Assembly (NCBI GenBank): GCA_003480165.1
Contig: QUIQ01000002.1
Location: 124,001-188,000, forward strand
DNA: 64,000 nt
Source of the DNA: Firmicutes bacterium AM41-11
GTDB lineage: Bacteria; Bacillota_I; Bacilli_A; Erysipelotrichales; Erysipelotrichaceae
Direction: 5' to 3'
A model generated the notes under the pieces. It did no database searches and was not told the origin of the DNA. It saw only the letters and a program-made list of their open reading frames with translations. How positions within the stretch are numbered: the stretch's first letter is position 1; the number at the start of each line of letters is the position of its first letter. The position numbers and the translations under genes were made by a program. Positions 8,431-21,490 of the stretch are shown piece after piece.

Positions 8431-9336
8431 ATGAATCCATATTCTTTGTTAAAAATGAGTGACTTATCCAATGAGGATATTTTTAGTATTCTACATGATG
8501 CTAAACTTTTTGATAATTCCCGTAAAGATTGGCAATTACCAATGCAAAACGCATTGGTTGCTAATCTTTTTTTTGAAGCTTCGACACGTACCCATTTCTC
8601 TTTTGAGAGTGCTCAGCTTCAATTAGGATGTAAAGTAGCTGACTTTCAAGCGGGTTCCAGCAGTGTCACAAAAGGGGAAACCTTATATGATACAGTAAAG
8701 ACCTTTGAAAGTATCGGTTACGGTTGTGTGGTAATCCGCCACAGCCAGGATGAATATTTTGAACAATTAAAAGATATTCGAATTCCCATTGTGAATGCGG
8801 GAGATGGAAAAGGCAATCATCCCAGCCAATGCTTATTAGATTTATTAACCTTTTATAATGAGTTTGGAACCCTATCTGGTTTAAAGGTTCTAATTACCGG
8901 AGATATTTCTCACTCTCGGGTTGCAGCCAGTGATAAAGAAGCCTTAGAGCGTTTAGGTTCTACCGTACGCTTTGCCGGACCAAAAGAATGGGAAAGAGAA
9001 GGCTATCCTACGATGGACTTCGATGAAGGTATTCAATGGGCTGATGTTGTCATGATGCTGCGTATTCAAAAAGAAAGAGGCGCTAGCCTGCAAGGTATGA
9101 GCGATGGCGAATACTTAGAAAAATATGGCTTGACGAAGGAACGTTATAGCCATATGCAAGATCATGCCATTATTTGTCATCCGGCACCAGTGAATCGCGG
9201 TATTGAAATTGACAGCGATTTAGTGGAAGCAGAAAAGAGCCGTATTTTTACCCAGATGCATAATGGTATGTTGGTGCGTAAAGCCATCATAAAAAGAGCC
9301 TTTGGCTTTGCACCATTTGAGGAGGGACAGAAGTGA
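8431..9336 (+). CDS. pyrB: Aspartate carbamoyltransferase catalytic chain
   Basis: This enzyme makes carbamoyl-aspartate from carbamoyl phosphate and aspartate, the committed step of UMP synthesis. The chosen ATG gives 301 aa, follows GGAGG by 10 nt and starts with the typical MNPYSLLKMSDLSNEDI; an upstream in-frame extension to 8344 is not protein-like. The carbamoyl phosphate loop FFEASTRT (about 47-54), HPSQ around 130 and HPAPVNRGIEI near 260 are all present. No pyrI gene is seen, as is usual in Firmicutes. A -10-like TAGAAT lies at 8348-8353. I could not recognise a PyrR binding loop in the leader. It is the first gene of the pyr operon and overlaps pyrC by 4 nt. Confidence 0.96.
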   Translation: MNPYSLLKMSDLSNEDIFSILHDAKLFDNSRKDWQLPMQNALVANLFFEASTRTHFSFESAQLQLGCKVADFQAGSSSVTKGETLYDTVKTFESIGYGCVVIRHSQDEYFEQLKDIRIPIVNAGDGKGNHPSQCLLDLLTFYNEFGTLSGLKVLITGDISHSRVAASDKEALERLGSTVRFAGPKEWEREGYPTMDFDEGIQWADVVMMLRIQKERGASLQGMSDGEYLEKYGLTKERYSHMQDHAIICHPAPVNRGIEIDSDLVEAEKSRIFTQMHNGMLVRKAIIKRAFGFAPFEEGQK

Positions 9337-10589
9337 AAGTTATAAAGAATGGACAAGTTCTAACTGAAAATGGTTTAGAACAAGTCGATGTACAATTTGA
9401 TGAGGATCAAATCCTTGCGATTGGAAAAGATTTATTTGGCGATGAAGTGATCGATGCCCAAGGTAAAGTTGTCTTACCAGGACTGGTTGATGTGCATGTA
9501 CATTTAAGAGAGCCTGGTCGCGAAAAGAAGGAAACGATTCAAACCGGAACCAAAGCGGCTGCCCATGGTGGATTTACATCCATCTTTGCGATGCCAAATG
9601 TTCTACCTTATCCTTCTGATGCACAGACGATGGAAAAATATCTTGGCTTAATTGAAAAAAATAGCTGTGTAAGAACCTATCCATATGCTACAATCACAAG
9701 AAATGAAGCCGGGAAAGAAGTTGTCGATATGCATGAACTAGAACCCTTCACGCACTGGTTTAGCGATGATGGTGTGGGTATCGATGATGATGCTGTGATG
9801 GCAGAAGCAATGCGAACAGCGAAAAAAGAGCATGTCTTGATTGCGATGCATACCGAAGATATGCACTATCGTAAACCAGGGGCATCCGTGCATGACAGTC
9901 AGATCAATCGCGATCGCGGATACATTGGTATTCCGAGTGCCTGCGAAGCTGAACCTTTAAAACGTGACTTAAAGTTAGCTGTTGAAATTGGAAACATGTA
10001 TCATGCTTGTCATATTTCTTGTAAAGAAAGTGTAGAAGCATTGCGCCAAGCTAAACAAGCCGGTGGAAATATCAGTGCGGAAGTAACAGCCCATCACTTA
10101 TTATTGGAAGATAAAGATGTGCAAGGACCTATGTGGAAGATGAATCCACCTCTTCGTAGTCATGAAGATCGTATGGCTTTGATTGAAGCCTTAGAAGATG
10201 GAACCTTGGATTTTATTGCCAATGACCATGCACCACATACTTTAGAAGAGAAGCAACAAAATATGGAAAAAGCGCCATTTGGAATCGTTTCTCTAGAGAC
10301 AAGTTTCCCGCTATTATATACGGAATTTGTCGTTAAGGAAAAACGTTGGACCCTCGAACAACTTGTTCAATATATGGCGACTAAACCCGCAAAGCGCTTT
10401 GGCATTGAAGCCGGACAAATCAAAGCTGGCTACTTACCAGACTTTGTGTTGGTTGATTTAAATCAAACCTATACCATTGATGCATCAAAGTTTGAATCAA
10501 TGGGAAAAAATACCCCATTCGATGGATGGGAAGTACAAGGAAAAGTTTGTGAAACCATTGTTGGTGGACAAACCGTATGGAAAGGATAG
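9333..10589 (+). CDS. pyrC: Dihydroorotase
   Basis: This 418-aa class I dihydroorotase of the amidohydrolase fold cyclises carbamoyl-aspartate. The metal-binding HVHLRE is at residues 55-60, followed by AAHGGFTSIFAMPN; a downstream ANDHAPHT segment holds the catalytic aspartate. Length is normal for the Bacillus-type enzyme. It starts on the last 4 nt of pyrB and ends just before carA. Confidence 0.96.
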   Translation: MKVIKNGQVLTENGLEQVDVQFDEDQILAIGKDLFGDEVIDAQGKVVLPGLVDVHVHLREPGREKKETIQTGTKAAAHGGFTSIFAMPNVLPYPSDAQTMEKYLGLIEKNSCVRTYPYATITRNEAGKEVVDMHELEPFTHWFSDDGVGIDDDAVMAEAMRTAKKEHVLIAMHTEDMHYRKPGASVHDSQINRDRGYIGIPSACEAEPLKRDLKLAVEIGNMYHACHISCKESVEALRQAKQAGGNISAEVTAHHLLLEDKDVQGPMWKMNPPLRSHEDRMALIEALEDGTLDFIANDHAPHTLEEKQQNMEKAPFGIVSLETSFPLLYTEFVVKEKRWTLEQLVQYMATKPAKRFGIEAGQIKAGYLPDFVLVDLNQTYTIDASKFESMGKNTPFDGWEVQGKVCETIVGGQTVWKG

Positions 10590-10594
10590 AAGCT

Positions 10595-11674
10595 ATGGAA
10601 CGACTATTAATTTTAGAAGATGGAAGTGTATATAAAGGGCTTGCCTTTGGAAGTGATAACTTTCAAATGGGCGAACTTGTCTTTAACACTTCAATGACAG
10701 GTTACCAAGAAATTATTACCGATAACTCCTATTGTGGACAAATCGTTATGATGACCTATCCATGGATTGGAAACTATGGCATCAACAGCGATGATAATGA
10801 GAGCATGATTCCAGCCTTATTTGGTTTTGTGGTCAAAGACTACAACGATATGCCAAGTAATTTCCGCAGTCAGGAAAACTTAGATACTTATTTAAAGAAA
10901 GTAAAGATTCCGGGCATTTATGGTATTGATACACGAGCTATTACCTTAAAGATTCGTCAAGCCGGAACGATGAAAGCCATTCTCGCAAATCCGGATGCCG
11001 ATGTAGATGCCATTGTACAAAACTTGAAGAAACAAGATTACTTACATGATCAAGTAAAACGTGTATCCACGACCAAAGCCTTCCCTATCCCAAATCGTGG
11101 TAAACGTGTTGTCTTGATGGACTTTGGCGCAAAACTAGGCATCGTTCGTGAATTATCCAAACGGGGATGTGACTTGATTGTCGTGCCATATGATACATCA
11201 GCAGAAACCATTCTTTCTTATCATCCCGATGGTGTGATGTTATCGAATGGGCCAGGAAACCCTGAAGATGTAACGGTGGCCATTGAAACTATTCGCCAAT
11301 TGATTGGCAAAACTTGTATCTTTGGGATCTGCCTTGGTCACCAATTGATTTCTTTGGCTTGTGGGGCAAAGACCTATAAATTGAAATTTGGTCATCGTGG
11401 AGCTAACCACCCGGTTGTAAATCTAGCAACGGGATCGGTGGAAATCACCAGCCAAAACCATGGTTTTGCGGTTGATATTGACAGCTTAAAAAATACCGAT
11501 TTAGTGATGACGCACCAAGCCTTAAACGATAAGTCTTGTGAAGGTGTACGCCATACAAAGTATCCAGTATTCTCGGTACAATATCACCCAGAAGCAAGTG
11601 CTGGACCACAAGATAGTAACTATTTATTTGATGAATTTTTAGCAATGATGGAAAAGGAGAGTGCACATGCCTAA
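10595..11674 (+). CDS. carA: Carbamoyl phosphate synthase small (glutaminase) chain
   Basis: The CarA glutaminase delivers ammonia to CarB. The start at 10595 gives 359 aa with the expected [15 protein letters not shown]; an in-frame ATG at 10577 would add six unlikely residues and overlap pyrC more. The class I amidotransferase domain has the nucleophile context [10 protein letters not shown] and the His-Glu pair in QYHPEAS. It overlaps carB by 8 nt. It lies inside the pyr operon, so it serves mainly pyrimidine synthesis. Confidence 0.95.
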   Translation: MERLLILEDGSVYKGLAFGSDNFQMGELVFNTSMTGYQEIITDNSYCGQIVMMTYPWIGNYGINSDDNESMIPALFGFVVKDYNDMPSNFRSQENLDTYLKKVKIPGIYGIDTRAITLKIRQAGTMKAILANPDADVDAIVQNLKKQDYLHDQVKRVSTTKAFPIPNRGKRVVLMDFGAKLGIVRELSKRGCDLIVVPYDTSAETILSYHPDGVMLSNGPGNPEDVTVAIETIRQLIGKTCIFGICLGHQLISLACGAKTYKLKFGHRGANHPVVNLATGSVEITSQNHGFAVDIDSLKNTDLVMTHQALNDKSCEGVRHTKYPVFSVQYHPEASAGPQDSNYLFDEFLAMMEKESAHA

Positions 11675-14600
11675 ACGTACCGATATACATAAAATCTTAG
11701 TCATTGGTTCGGGACCAATTATTATTGGACAGGCGGCAGAATTTGATTATTCTGGATCACAAGCTTGTCAATCCCTTCGTGAAGAAGGGTATGAAGTCGT
11801 TTTGATCAACTCCAATCCGGCAACCATTATGACGGATGAAACGATTGCGGACCAAGTTTATATTGAACCGTTAACCGTCGAATTCGCAAAGCGAATTATC
11901 TATAAAGAACGTCCCGATGCCATCTTAGGAACCCTAGGTGGACAAACCGGGTTAAACCTTGTTGTGGAACTTCATGAAGATGGAATTTTAGATGAGTTTG
12001 GGGTAGAAATCCTTGGTACCCATCTAGAAGCCATCAATCGTGCCGAAGACCGTGAATTATTCCGTGCTTTGATGAATGAACTACATGAACCTGTTCCGGA
12101 AAGTCAAATTGTGCATACCGTAGATCAAGCTGTCGAATTTGCCAGCCGTGAAGGCTATCCATTGGTTGTTCGTCCAGCTTATACCTTAGGGGGAACCGGT
12201 GGTGGTTTTGCCCATAATGAAGAAGAATTGCGTCACATTACCGATGCTGGATTAAAGATGTCTCCAGTATCCCAATGTTTGATTGAACAAAGTATTGCCG
12301 GTTTCAAAGAAATCGAATACGAAGTAATGCGTGATGCCAAAGATAATGCGATTGTGGTTTGTAACATGGAAAACGTGGATCCAGTAGGAATCCATACGGG
12401 TGATTCCATCGTTATGGCCCCAGCCCAAACAATGACCGACCGTGAAAACCAAATGTTACGTAATACCTCTTTGCGTATTATTCGTGCACTAGGCATTTGT
12501 GGTGGATGTAATGTCCAGTTAGCGTTGGATCCAAACAGCTTTAAGTATTATGTCATTGAAGTAAACCCACGTGTTTCACGTAGTAGTGCCCTTGCTTCAA
12601 AAGCGACTGGTTATCCAATTGCCAAAATCAGTGCCAAATTAGCCGTCGGACTAGGCTTGGATGAAATCATTAACCCAATCACAAAGACAAGTTATGCATG
12701 TTTTGAACCAGCTTTAGACTACGTGGTTACGAAATTCCCACGTCTTCCATTTGATAAATTCCCAAATGCTGATCGTCAATTGGGAACCCAAATGAAAGCA
12801 ACCGGAGAAGTTATGGCCATTGGTCGTACCTTTGAAGAAAGCTTCTTAAAAGCGGTTCGTTCTTTGGAATTGAAAGTCGATCACGTTTGTAAAAAAGAAG
12901 TAGAAGGTTTAAGTAAAGCTGAACTAGAAGCCAAAATTCATAATCGTGATGATGAGCGAATCTTTGCGGTTTTGGAATGGATCCGTCAAGGTTATGAGAT
13001 GGAAACCGTGCATGAAATCACGAAAATTGATCCATTGTTCTTAGCGCGTTTCCAAAAAATCGTAGATTTAGAACAATTGATGAAAGAGCATGTCGGCGAT
13101 ATCGATACTTTGCGTACTTTGAAACAAAATGGTTTCAGCGATTCTTACATTGCCCGCAACTGGTCGATGCAAGAACAAGACTTATATAATTTACGTAAAG
13201 AAAATGGCATTATGCCAGTCTATAAAATGGTTGATACCTGTGCCGGAGAATTCTCTAGTGAAACACCTTATTTCTATTCAACCTATGAACAAGAAAACGA
13301 ATCGGTACCAACGGATCAAAAGAAGATTGTCGTACTTGGTTCGGGTCCAATTCGAATTGGCCAAGGGGTTGAATTTGATTATGCGACCGTACATTGTGTA
13401 CAGACCTTACGAGAATCTGGCTATGAAGCCATTGTCATCAACAATAACCCAGAAACGGTATCAACCGATTTCAGTATCAGTGACAAATTGTATTTTGAAC
13501 CATTGACAACCGAAGATGTTATGCATGTCATTGAAGTGGAAAAACCTCTCGGTGTCATTGTCCAATTTGGTGGACAAACAGCCATCAATATTGCGGACAG
13601 TCTAGAAAAACATGGCGTCAAGATCTTAGGAACGACTTTGGAAAATATCAACCGTGCCGAAGACCGTCATGAATTTGAAGAAATGCTGGATAAATTGGAT
13701 ATTCCACAACCTGAAGGAGAAACTGCCGTTACGGTTGATGAAGCTTTAGTCATTGCCAATAAGATTGGTTATCCAGTATTGGTTCGTCCAAGTTATGTAT
13801 TAGGTGGACGGGCAATGGAAATCGTACATAACGATGATGAGTTGCGTATCTATATGGCAACAGCGGTTAAAGAAATCAGCCATGATGCGCCAATTCTTGT
13901 CGATAAATATGTCTTAGGAAAAGAACTGGAAATCGATGCGATTGCCGATGGAGAAAACGTATATATTCCAGGTGTTATGGAACATATTGAAAGAGCCGGT
14001 ATCCATAGTGGAGACTCTATCAGTGTTTATCCAACCCAAATCGTATCGCAAGAAGCTAAGAATACGATTATTGATTATGCGACTCGCATTGGAAAAGGTT
14101 TCCACTTCGTTGGTTTATACAATATTCAATTTATTGTCGATAAGAGCAATAAAGTATACGTCTTAGAAGTAAATCCACGTTCCAGTCGTACCGTACCTTT
14201 CTTATCAAAGATTACTGGTGTACCAATGTCACATATCGCAACCAAAGCAGTATTGGGTGAAAGTATTATTGACCAAGGTTATACCCCTGGTTATAAGAAA
14301 GAAAAAGAAAACCAGGTCTTTGTCAAAGCGCCAGTCTTCTCTTTTGCGAAGTTGCGTAGTGTAGATACAGTGCTTGGTCCAGAAATGAAGTCAACCGGGG
14401 AAGCTTTAGGTGGCGATGTAAGCTTAGAAAAAGCTTTATATAAAGCTTTAATTGCCAGTGGAGTACATATTCCAAGTCATGGAAATGTCTTAATGACCAT
14501 TGCCGATGAAGATAAAGATGTTGCCCTAACTTTGGCTAAACGTTTCTCGAATATTGGCTATGGACTCTATGCGACCGAAGGAACAGCGAAGTTCTTGCGC

Positions 14601-14876
14601 AGTCATGGCTTATATGTATTTGATGTTGCTAAAGTCAGTGAAAACAGTGAGGAAGAAGATGTCTTAGATGTTATCAGCAAGGGACATGTAAACTTTGTCA
14701 TCAATACGATTTCCAGCCGGGAAAAGAATGCCAGCAGCGATGGTTTCTTGATTCGTCGTGTAGCTGCAGAAAATAATATTTCTTGTATGACAAGTTTAGA
14801 TACTGCTAATGCTCTGATTGGCGTTCTAGAATCCCGTTCTTTCTCGACCATTAGTATGAATGAATTGGAGAAGTAA
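11667..14876 (+). CDS. carB: Carbamoyl phosphate synthase large chain
   Basis: This protein of about 1069 aa makes carbamoyl phosphate from bicarbonate, ammonia and two ATP. Two homologous halves are visible: [18 protein letters not shown] near the N-terminus and [18 protein letters not shown] near residue 555, each starting an ATP-grasp unit. The C-terminal 130 residues form the MGS-like allosteric domain ([18 protein letters not shown]). The ATG at 11667 follows AAGGAGAG; a GTG at 11661 is the alternative. It ends one base before pyrK. Confidence 0.96.
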   Translation: MPKRTDIHKILVIGSGPIIIGQAAEFDYSGSQACQSLREEGYEVVLINSNPATIMTDETIADQVYIEPLTVEFAKRIIYKERPDAILGTLGGQTGLNLVVELHEDGILDEFGVEILGTHLEAINRAEDRELFRALMNELHEPVPESQIVHTVDQAVEFASREGYPLVVRPAYTLGGTGGGFAHNEEELRHITDAGLKMSPVSQCLIEQSIAGFKEIEYEVMRDAKDNAIVVCNMENVDPVGIHTGDSIVMAPAQTMTDRENQMLRNTSLRIIRALGICGGCNVQLALDPNSFKYYVIEVNPRVSRSSALASKATGYPIAKISAKLAVGLGLDEIINPITKTSYACFEPALDYVVTKFPRLPFDKFPNADRQLGTQMKATGEVMAIGRTFEESFLKAVRSLELKVDHVCKKEVEGLSKAELEAKIHNRDDERIFAVLEWIRQGYEMETVHEITKIDPLFLARFQKIVDLEQLMKEHVGDIDTLRTLKQNGFSDSYIARNWSMQEQDLYNLRKENGIMPVYKMVDTCAGEFSSETPYFYSTYEQENESVPTDQKKIVVLGSGPIRIGQGVEFDYATVHCVQTLRESGYEAIVINNNPETVSTDFSISDKLYFEPLTTEDVMHVIEVEKPLGVIVQFGGQTAINIADSLEKHGVKILGTTLENINRAEDRHEFEEMLDKLDIPQPEGETAVTVDEALVIANKIGYPVLVRPSYVLGGRAMEIVHNDDELRIYMATAVKEISHDAPILVDKYVLGKELEIDAIADGENVYIPGVMEHIERAGIHSGDSISVYPTQIVSQEAKNTIIDYATRIGKGFHFVGLYNIQFIVDKSNKVYVLEVNPRSSRTVPFLSKITGVPMSHIATKAVLGESIIDQGYTPGYKKEKENQVFVKAPVFSFAKLRSVDTVLGPEMKSTGEALGGDVSLEKALYKALIASGVHIPSHGNVLMTIADEDKDVALTLAKRFSNIGYGLYATEGTAKFLRSHGLYVFDVAKVSENSEEEDVLDVISKGHVNFVINTISSREKNASSDGFLIRRVAAENNISCMTSLDTANALIGVLESRSFSTISMNELEK

Positions 14877-14877
14877 T

Positions 14878-17205
<2,328 letters not shown>

Positions 17206-17214
17206 GAGAGACCA

Positions 17215-17874
17215 ATGGAAGCATATAAACAAGAATTTATTGATTTCATGTTGGAATCAAAGGTATTAAAATTTGGGGATTTTACATTAAAATCAGGTCG
17301 TAAAAGTCCTTTCTTTATGAATGCGGGTGGTTATGTAACCGGCCAACAATTGATGAAACTGGGCGAATATTATGCCAAGGCCATCGTAGATACCTATGGT
17401 ACGGATTTTGATGTTTTATTTGGACCTGCTTATAAAGGAATTCCTTTAGCTGTTGTAACAGCGATTGCGATGCATACTCTTTATGGCAAAGAAGTTCGCT
17501 ATTGCTCTGATCGTAAAGAAGCCAAAGATCATGGAGCAGACAAGGGTGGTTTTCTAGGTTCCAAGTTACAAGATGGTGATCGTGTCATCATGATTGAAGA
17601 TGTGACGACCTCAGGTAAATCTATGGAAGAAACTGTACCGAAGGTACGAAGTGCGGCCAATGTAGAAATTGTTGGTTTGATGGTTAGCTTAAATCGTAAT
17701 GAAAAGGGAAAAGGAAATAACACTGCTTTAAAAGAAGTTAGTGAATTATATGGTTTCCCAACGGCAGCAATCGTATCGATGCCAGAAGTTATTGCGTATT
17801 TAGGTGATCAATTAGACCCTGAATTAAAAGCGCGCATTGATGCCTATTACCAAGAATATGGTGCTACCGAATAG
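17215..17874 (+). CDS. pyrE: Orotate phosphoribosyltransferase
   Basis: This 219-aa enzyme adds ribose-5-phosphate from PRPP to orotate. It shows FTLKSGRKSPFFMNAG near residue 22, the flexible loop KEAKDHGADKGG and the PRPP motif VIMIEDVTTSGKSMEE. AGGAGAG precedes the ATG. It closes the pyr operon, and a strong terminator follows. Confidence 0.96.
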   Translation: MEAYKQEFIDFMLESKVLKFGDFTLKSGRKSPFFMNAGGYVTGQQLMKLGEYYAKAIVDTYGTDFDVLFGPAYKGIPLAVVTAIAMHTLYGKEVRYCSDRKEAKDHGADKGGFLGSKLQDGDRVIMIEDVTTSGKSMEETVPKVRSAANVEIVGLMVSLNRNEKGKGNNTALKEVSELYGFPTAAIVSMPEVIAYLGDQLDPELKARIDAYYQEYGATE

Positions 17875-17900
17875 CTTTTGTGCTAAAATTGAATTAACGT

Positions 17901-17947
17901 AAGTGTTCTTTGAATTGGTGTATTCTTTTTCGAAGAACACTTTTTTG
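17901..17947 (+). terminator. Terminator of the pyr operon
   Basis: AAGTGTTCTT (17901-17910) and AAGAACACTT (17933-17942) form a perfect 10-bp stem with a 22-nt loop, followed by TTTTTT. Confidence 0.9.
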
Positions 17948-17969
17948 TCTATTCTTAGGAGGTAGTTTT

Positions 17970-18560
17970 ATGAAATATCCAGTAATTACAATTACCCGAG
18001 AATTTGGGTCTGGAGGACGTACCATTGCGCGTCAATTAGCGGAAAAATTAGGCTATGACTATTACGATTATAATTTGGTACAAAAAATTGCGAAAGAAAG
18101 CGGCTTGGCAGAATCGTATATTGAAGAACATGGCGAAGATGCCAATTCCGAAAGCTCTTTATCTTTTGCCTGGAACAATTGGGGCGGCTCAATGTCCGAT
18201 CAGTTGTATGTCGTACAAAGAAATACGATTATGGATTTAGCCGAAAAAGGTAAATGTGTGATTGTCGGGCGTTGCAGCGATTATATTTTACGTGATCGAG
18301 AAGATACTTTTCATGTCTTCATCCATGCGGATCCAAAATTCCGTCAGAATCGGATTGTGAATGTATATGGAGAAACCGATGAATCCATTGAAAAGCGCGT
18401 GGCGAAAAAAGATAAACGTCGGATTGCGTACTATAAGTACTATACGGATCGCAAATGGGGTCAGGCAAATAACTATCATATTTGTTTAAATAGTGGCTTG
18501 TTGGGCATTGATGAATGTGTGCGTGTAATCAGTGAATTTGTCAGTGACAACGCCAAGTAA
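17970..18560 (+). CDS. Cytidylate kinase-like family protein
   Basis: This 196-aa protein starts at the ATG after AGGAGGTAG; longer in-frame N-termini cross the pyr terminator and are unlikely. The P-loop-like segment is ITREFGSGGRTIARQLAEKLG, followed by YDYNLVQKIAKESG and an IVGRCSDYIL strand, as in the cytidylate-kinase-like family found in many Firmicutes. Whether it phosphorylates CMP is not shown, since it is not the housekeeping cmk type. It is followed by the riboswitch-controlled antiporter gene. Confidence 0.85.
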   Translation: MKYPVITITREFGSGGRTIARQLAEKLGYDYYDYNLVQKIAKESGLAESYIEEHGEDANSESSLSFAWNNWGGSMSDQLYVVQRNTIMDLAEKGKCVIVGRCSDYILRDREDTFHVFIHADPKFRQNRIVNVYGETDESIEKRVAKKDKRRIAYYKYYTDRKWGQANNYHICLNSGLLGIDECVRVISEFVSDNAK

Positions 18561-18574
18561 ATTTGTTAAGATAG

Positions 18575-18694
18575 GAAACATAAAAAGGGAGTAGCTAGCA
18601 CAAGTGTGTTTGCAGATCCGTCAATCACGATTCTTTGAATCCGGACTGTATGTAGATAGCGAGACTTTGGTTGAGAAGGCCAGAGTCTTTTTTT
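18575..18694 (+). promoter_or_regulatory. yybP-ykoY (Mn2+-sensing) riboswitch with terminator expression platform
   Basis: The leader has AAAGGGAGTAGCTAGC (18584-18599), the conserved first loop of yybP-ykoY RNAs, then CGTCAATCAC, a helix with ATCCGGACTG, and the second conserved loop ATAGCGAGACTTTGG (18656-18670). GACTTTGG (18663-18670) pairs with CCAGAGTC (18680-18687) followed by seven T, which is the terminator that must be disrupted for expression. Such RNAs turn genes on when Mn2+ is bound. The next gene, 18 nt downstream, encodes a CaCA-family cation antiporter, a fitting target. The 5' end is approximate. Confidence 0.85.
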
Positions 18695-18711
18695 CTGGCA
18701 GGGAGGACAGT

Positions 18712-19638
18712 ATGAATATTCTTATTTCTTTGGGCCTAGTTGTATTAGGTTTTGCGTTATTGGTCAAAGGAGCAGATTTTTTTGTCGATGGAGCTAGTGG
18801 TATTGCCAGTCGTTTTGGCATTCCTCAACTTGTCATCGGCTTAACGATTGTTGCGATGGGAACGTCTTTACCCGAAGCAGCGGTCAGTATTACAGCTGCC
18901 TTTAAAGGCAGTGCCGGAATTACCATTGGAAATATTGTTGGCAGCAATATCTTAAATGTTTCGATTATCTTAGGTCTTGCCAGTGTGATTATTCCGATTG
19001 CCGTCCAAAAGAGTACTGTGAAATATGAGATGCCTTTTATGATGGCCGTAACTTTACTTTTGGTGCTTTTAGGGATGGATGGAAAGATTTCCCGTTTGGA
19101 TGGGGCCATTCTAGGGGCTTGTTTCTTACTGTATTTGTATTATATCTATCGCATGACTAAAAATGGTAAAGAAGAACAGGCTGCGGATGCGATGCCTTTG
19201 GCTAAAAGTATTTTATTTGTCTTATTGGGAGCGGTTGGTGTTGTCTTAGGTAGTGACTTTGCGGTTGATGGTGCCAGTGAATTAGCGCGTATCTTTGGAA
19301 TGAGTGAGCGTTTTATCGGTTTGACAATTGTAGCTTTAGGAACCTCTTTACCCGAACTTGTGACTAGTGTTTCAGCTGCTCGCAAAGGCAATGCGGATAT
19401 CGCAATCGGGAATATTGTGGGATCCAACCTCTTTAATATCTTGTTTGTGGTGGGAACGAGTTCTTTGATTATTCCGGTGCCTTTCAATCCACGTTTTATT
19501 GTGGATGGTTTAATGGCTTTGGTAGTTGGTCTTGTCTTATGGCTCTGTGTAAGAAAAAACTATCAATTAACTCGGAAACATGGAATAATCCTGTTAATTC
19601 TTTATGTCTTTTATTTCCTTTATTTATGTACCTTTTAA
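18712..19638 (+). CDS. Sodium/calcium antiporter family (YrbG-like) cation exchanger
   Basis: This 308-aa membrane protein has about ten transmembrane segments and the two inverted alpha repeats of the CaCA superfamily: IVAMGTSLPEAAVS with GNIVGSNILNVSIILG in the first half, and IVALGTSLPELVTSVSAA with GNIVGSNLFNILFVVG in the second. The ATG follows GGGAGGACAGT. Because its leader is a yybP-ykoY riboswitch, Mn2+ export is more likely than Na+/Ca2+ exchange, though this is inferred from the regulation only. Confidence 0.88.
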   Translation: MNILISLGLVVLGFALLVKGADFFVDGASGIASRFGIPQLVIGLTIVAMGTSLPEAAVSITAAFKGSAGITIGNIVGSNILNVSIILGLASVIIPIAVQKSTVKYEMPFMMAVTLLLVLLGMDGKISRLDGAILGACFLLYLYYIYRMTKNGKEEQAADAMPLAKSILFVLLGAVGVVLGSDFAVDGASELARIFGMSERFIGLTIVALGTSLPELVTSVSAARKGNADIAIGNIVGSNLFNILFVVGTSSLIIPVPFNPRFIVDGLMALVVGLVLWLCVRKNYQLTRKHGIILLILYVFYFLYLCTF

Positions 19639-19665
19639 TGCAGCCAGTTGGTTGCATTTTCTTTT
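19639..19665 (+). terminator. Terminator after the cation antiporter gene
   Basis: TGCAGCC (19639-19645) pairs with GGTTGCA (19650-19656) around a 4-nt loop, followed by TTTTCTTTT, directly after the stop codon. Confidence 0.75.
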
Positions 19666-19695
19666 GCGTGCTATAATAAACCGGTGAGGTAGCGT

Positions 19696-21033
19696 ATGGA
19701 ACAAGTCTCTTTGTTTACAAGTGAAGAAGATACCCGTCCCTTAGCTGATCGGATGCGTCCGGAAACCTTGGAAGAGTATGTAGGACAGACCCATTTAGTG
19801 AGTCCGGGAAAAATTTTGTGGCGCATGATTGAACAAGACAAAGTTTCTTCGATGATCTTCTGGGGACCGCCTGGGGTTGGCAAGACGACTCTGGCGCGTA
19901 TTATTGCGGCACAGACCAAGTCACATTTTGTGAATTTTTCAGCGGTCACTTCGGGCATCAAAGAAATTAAAGCGGTGATGAAAGATGCCCAGATGCGTAA
20001 GAGTATGGGTCAGGAAACGATTCTTTTTGTCGATGAAATTCATCGTTTTAATAAAGCCCAACAAGATGCGTTTTTACCCTATGTCGAAAAGGGCAGCATT
20101 ATTCTGATTGGGGCAACAACGGAAAATCCGAGTTTTGAGTTAAACAATGCCTTGTTGTCAAGGTGTCGGGTCTTTGTGCTCCATAGTCTCCAACAAGCGG
20201 ATCTAGAAGAATTGTTGCAGCGAACTCTGGTATCACCGAAAGGGTTGGGAATGTATCATATTGATATTTCCGAGAAAGACCTATCTTCTATTGCGGCTTT
20301 TGCGGGTGGAGATGCCCGTTTTGCACTAAATACTTTAGAAATGGTGGTATTTAACAGCCCGAACGATGAAGCAGGGATTCATGTGTCCCAGGAAATCTTA
20401 AAACAGTGTCTACAAAGGCGCAGCTTATTGTATGACCGGCAGGGCGAAGAACATTACAATATTATTTCTGCTTTACATAAGAGTATGCGAAATAGTGATG
20501 TGCAAGCTAGTATTTACTGGCTGGCCCGAATGTTAGAAGCTGGGGAAGATCCTTTGTATGTGGCAAGGCGAATTGTGCGTTTTGCCAGTGAAGATATTGG
20601 GATGGCCGATAGTCGTGCAATGGAAATCTGTGTAGCTGCGTACCAGGCTTGTCATTATTTAGGCATGCCGGAATGTAATGTGCATTTAACCCATGCGGTT
20701 GTCTATTGTGCTTTGGCACCAAAATCCAATGCCTTGGAAAAAGCGTATTTTGCGGCGCGGGATGATGCCAAACGAACCTTAGATGAACCGGTACCTCTAC
20801 AGATTCGTAATGCCCCGACGAAATTGATGAAAGATCTGGGGTATGGTGCGGCTTATGAATACAGTCATGATTATAAATATCATATGACCGATATGGTTTG
20901 TCTGCCGGATGCCTTAAAGGATGCGGTGTATTACACCCCGACCAATCAAGGTTCCGAAGGCAAGGTTGGCAAACGGATGAAAGATATCGCAACTATCAAA
21001 GCGATAGTTGCTCAGGAAAGAAAGAAGAAGTGA
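19696..21033 (+). CDS. rarA: Replication-associated recombination protein A (MgsA/RarA AAA ATPase)
   Basis: This 445-aa clamp-loader-like ATPase acts at stalled replication forks. It has RPLADRMRPETLEEYVGQ near the N-terminus, Walker A WGPPGVGKTTLARI, Walker B ILFVDEIHRFNKAQQD, the sensor segment IGATTENPSFELNNALLSRC and a C-terminal MgsA-type domain. The start follows GAGGTAGCGT. The family length (about 420-445 aa) is matched. Confidence 0.93.
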   Translation: MEQVSLFTSEEDTRPLADRMRPETLEEYVGQTHLVSPGKILWRMIEQDKVSSMIFWGPPGVGKTTLARIIAAQTKSHFVNFSAVTSGIKEIKAVMKDAQMRKSMGQETILFVDEIHRFNKAQQDAFLPYVEKGSIILIGATTENPSFELNNALLSRCRVFVLHSLQQADLEELLQRTLVSPKGLGMYHIDISEKDLSSIAAFAGGDARFALNTLEMVVFNSPNDEAGIHVSQEILKQCLQRRSLLYDRQGEEHYNIISALHKSMRNSDVQASIYWLARMLEAGEDPLYVARRIVRFASEDIGMADSRAMEICVAAYQACHYLGMPECNVHLTHAVVYCALAPKSNALEKAYFAARDDAKRTLDEPVPLQIRNAPTKLMKDLGYGAAYEYSHDYKYHMTDMVCLPDALKDAVYYTPTNQGSEGKVGKRMKDIATIKAIVAQERKKK

Positions 21034-21037
21034 ATTT

Positions 21038-21490
21038 ATGAAGAAAGCTATTCATTCATTAGAGGAAACGAAAGAATTTGCCCAGGATGTTGCGAAAGCT
21101 TGTAAGTCTTTGCAGTTGGTGATTACGCTAGATGGCGATTTAGGTGCGGGCAAGACAACTTGGACCCAGTTCTTTGCCAAAGAACTAGGTGTCAAAGAAG
21201 TGGTGAATTCACCTACTTTTACGATTATGAAATCATATACCCAGGGCAATGGAGAACCGCTTTATCATATTGATGCCTATCGTTTGGAAGGCATCCATCA
21301 AGATTTAGGTTTTGAAGATTGTTTTGATGAGGGAATCTGTGTTGTCGAATGGGCAGATTTTATAAAAGATCAATTACCAGAAGATATTTTATCGATTTCC
21401 ATCGCAGAAGGAATGGATGAAAATCGTACGGTAACAATAGAAGCAAGTGGACCAAAGAGTCAATCGGTTATGGAGGCATTAGATGATTAG
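21038..21490 (+). CDS. tsaE: tRNA t6A37 synthesis ATPase TsaE
   Basis: This 150-aa P-loop ATPase acts in N6-threonylcarbamoyladenosine (t6A) synthesis. Walker A is DGDLGAGKTTWTQ, preceded by the typical HSLEETKEFAQDVAK and followed by VNSPTFTIMKSY and HIDAYRLEG. The ATG at 21038 is preferred over an upstream in-frame start inside rarA. It overlaps tsaB by 8 nt. Confidence 0.93.
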   Translation: MKKAIHSLEETKEFAQDVAKACKSLQLVITLDGDLGAGKTTWTQFFAKELGVKEVVNSPTFTIMKSYTQGNGEPLYHIDAYRLEGIHQDLGFEDCFDEGICVVEWADFIKDQLPEDILSISIAEGMDENRTVTIEASGPKSQSVMEALDD

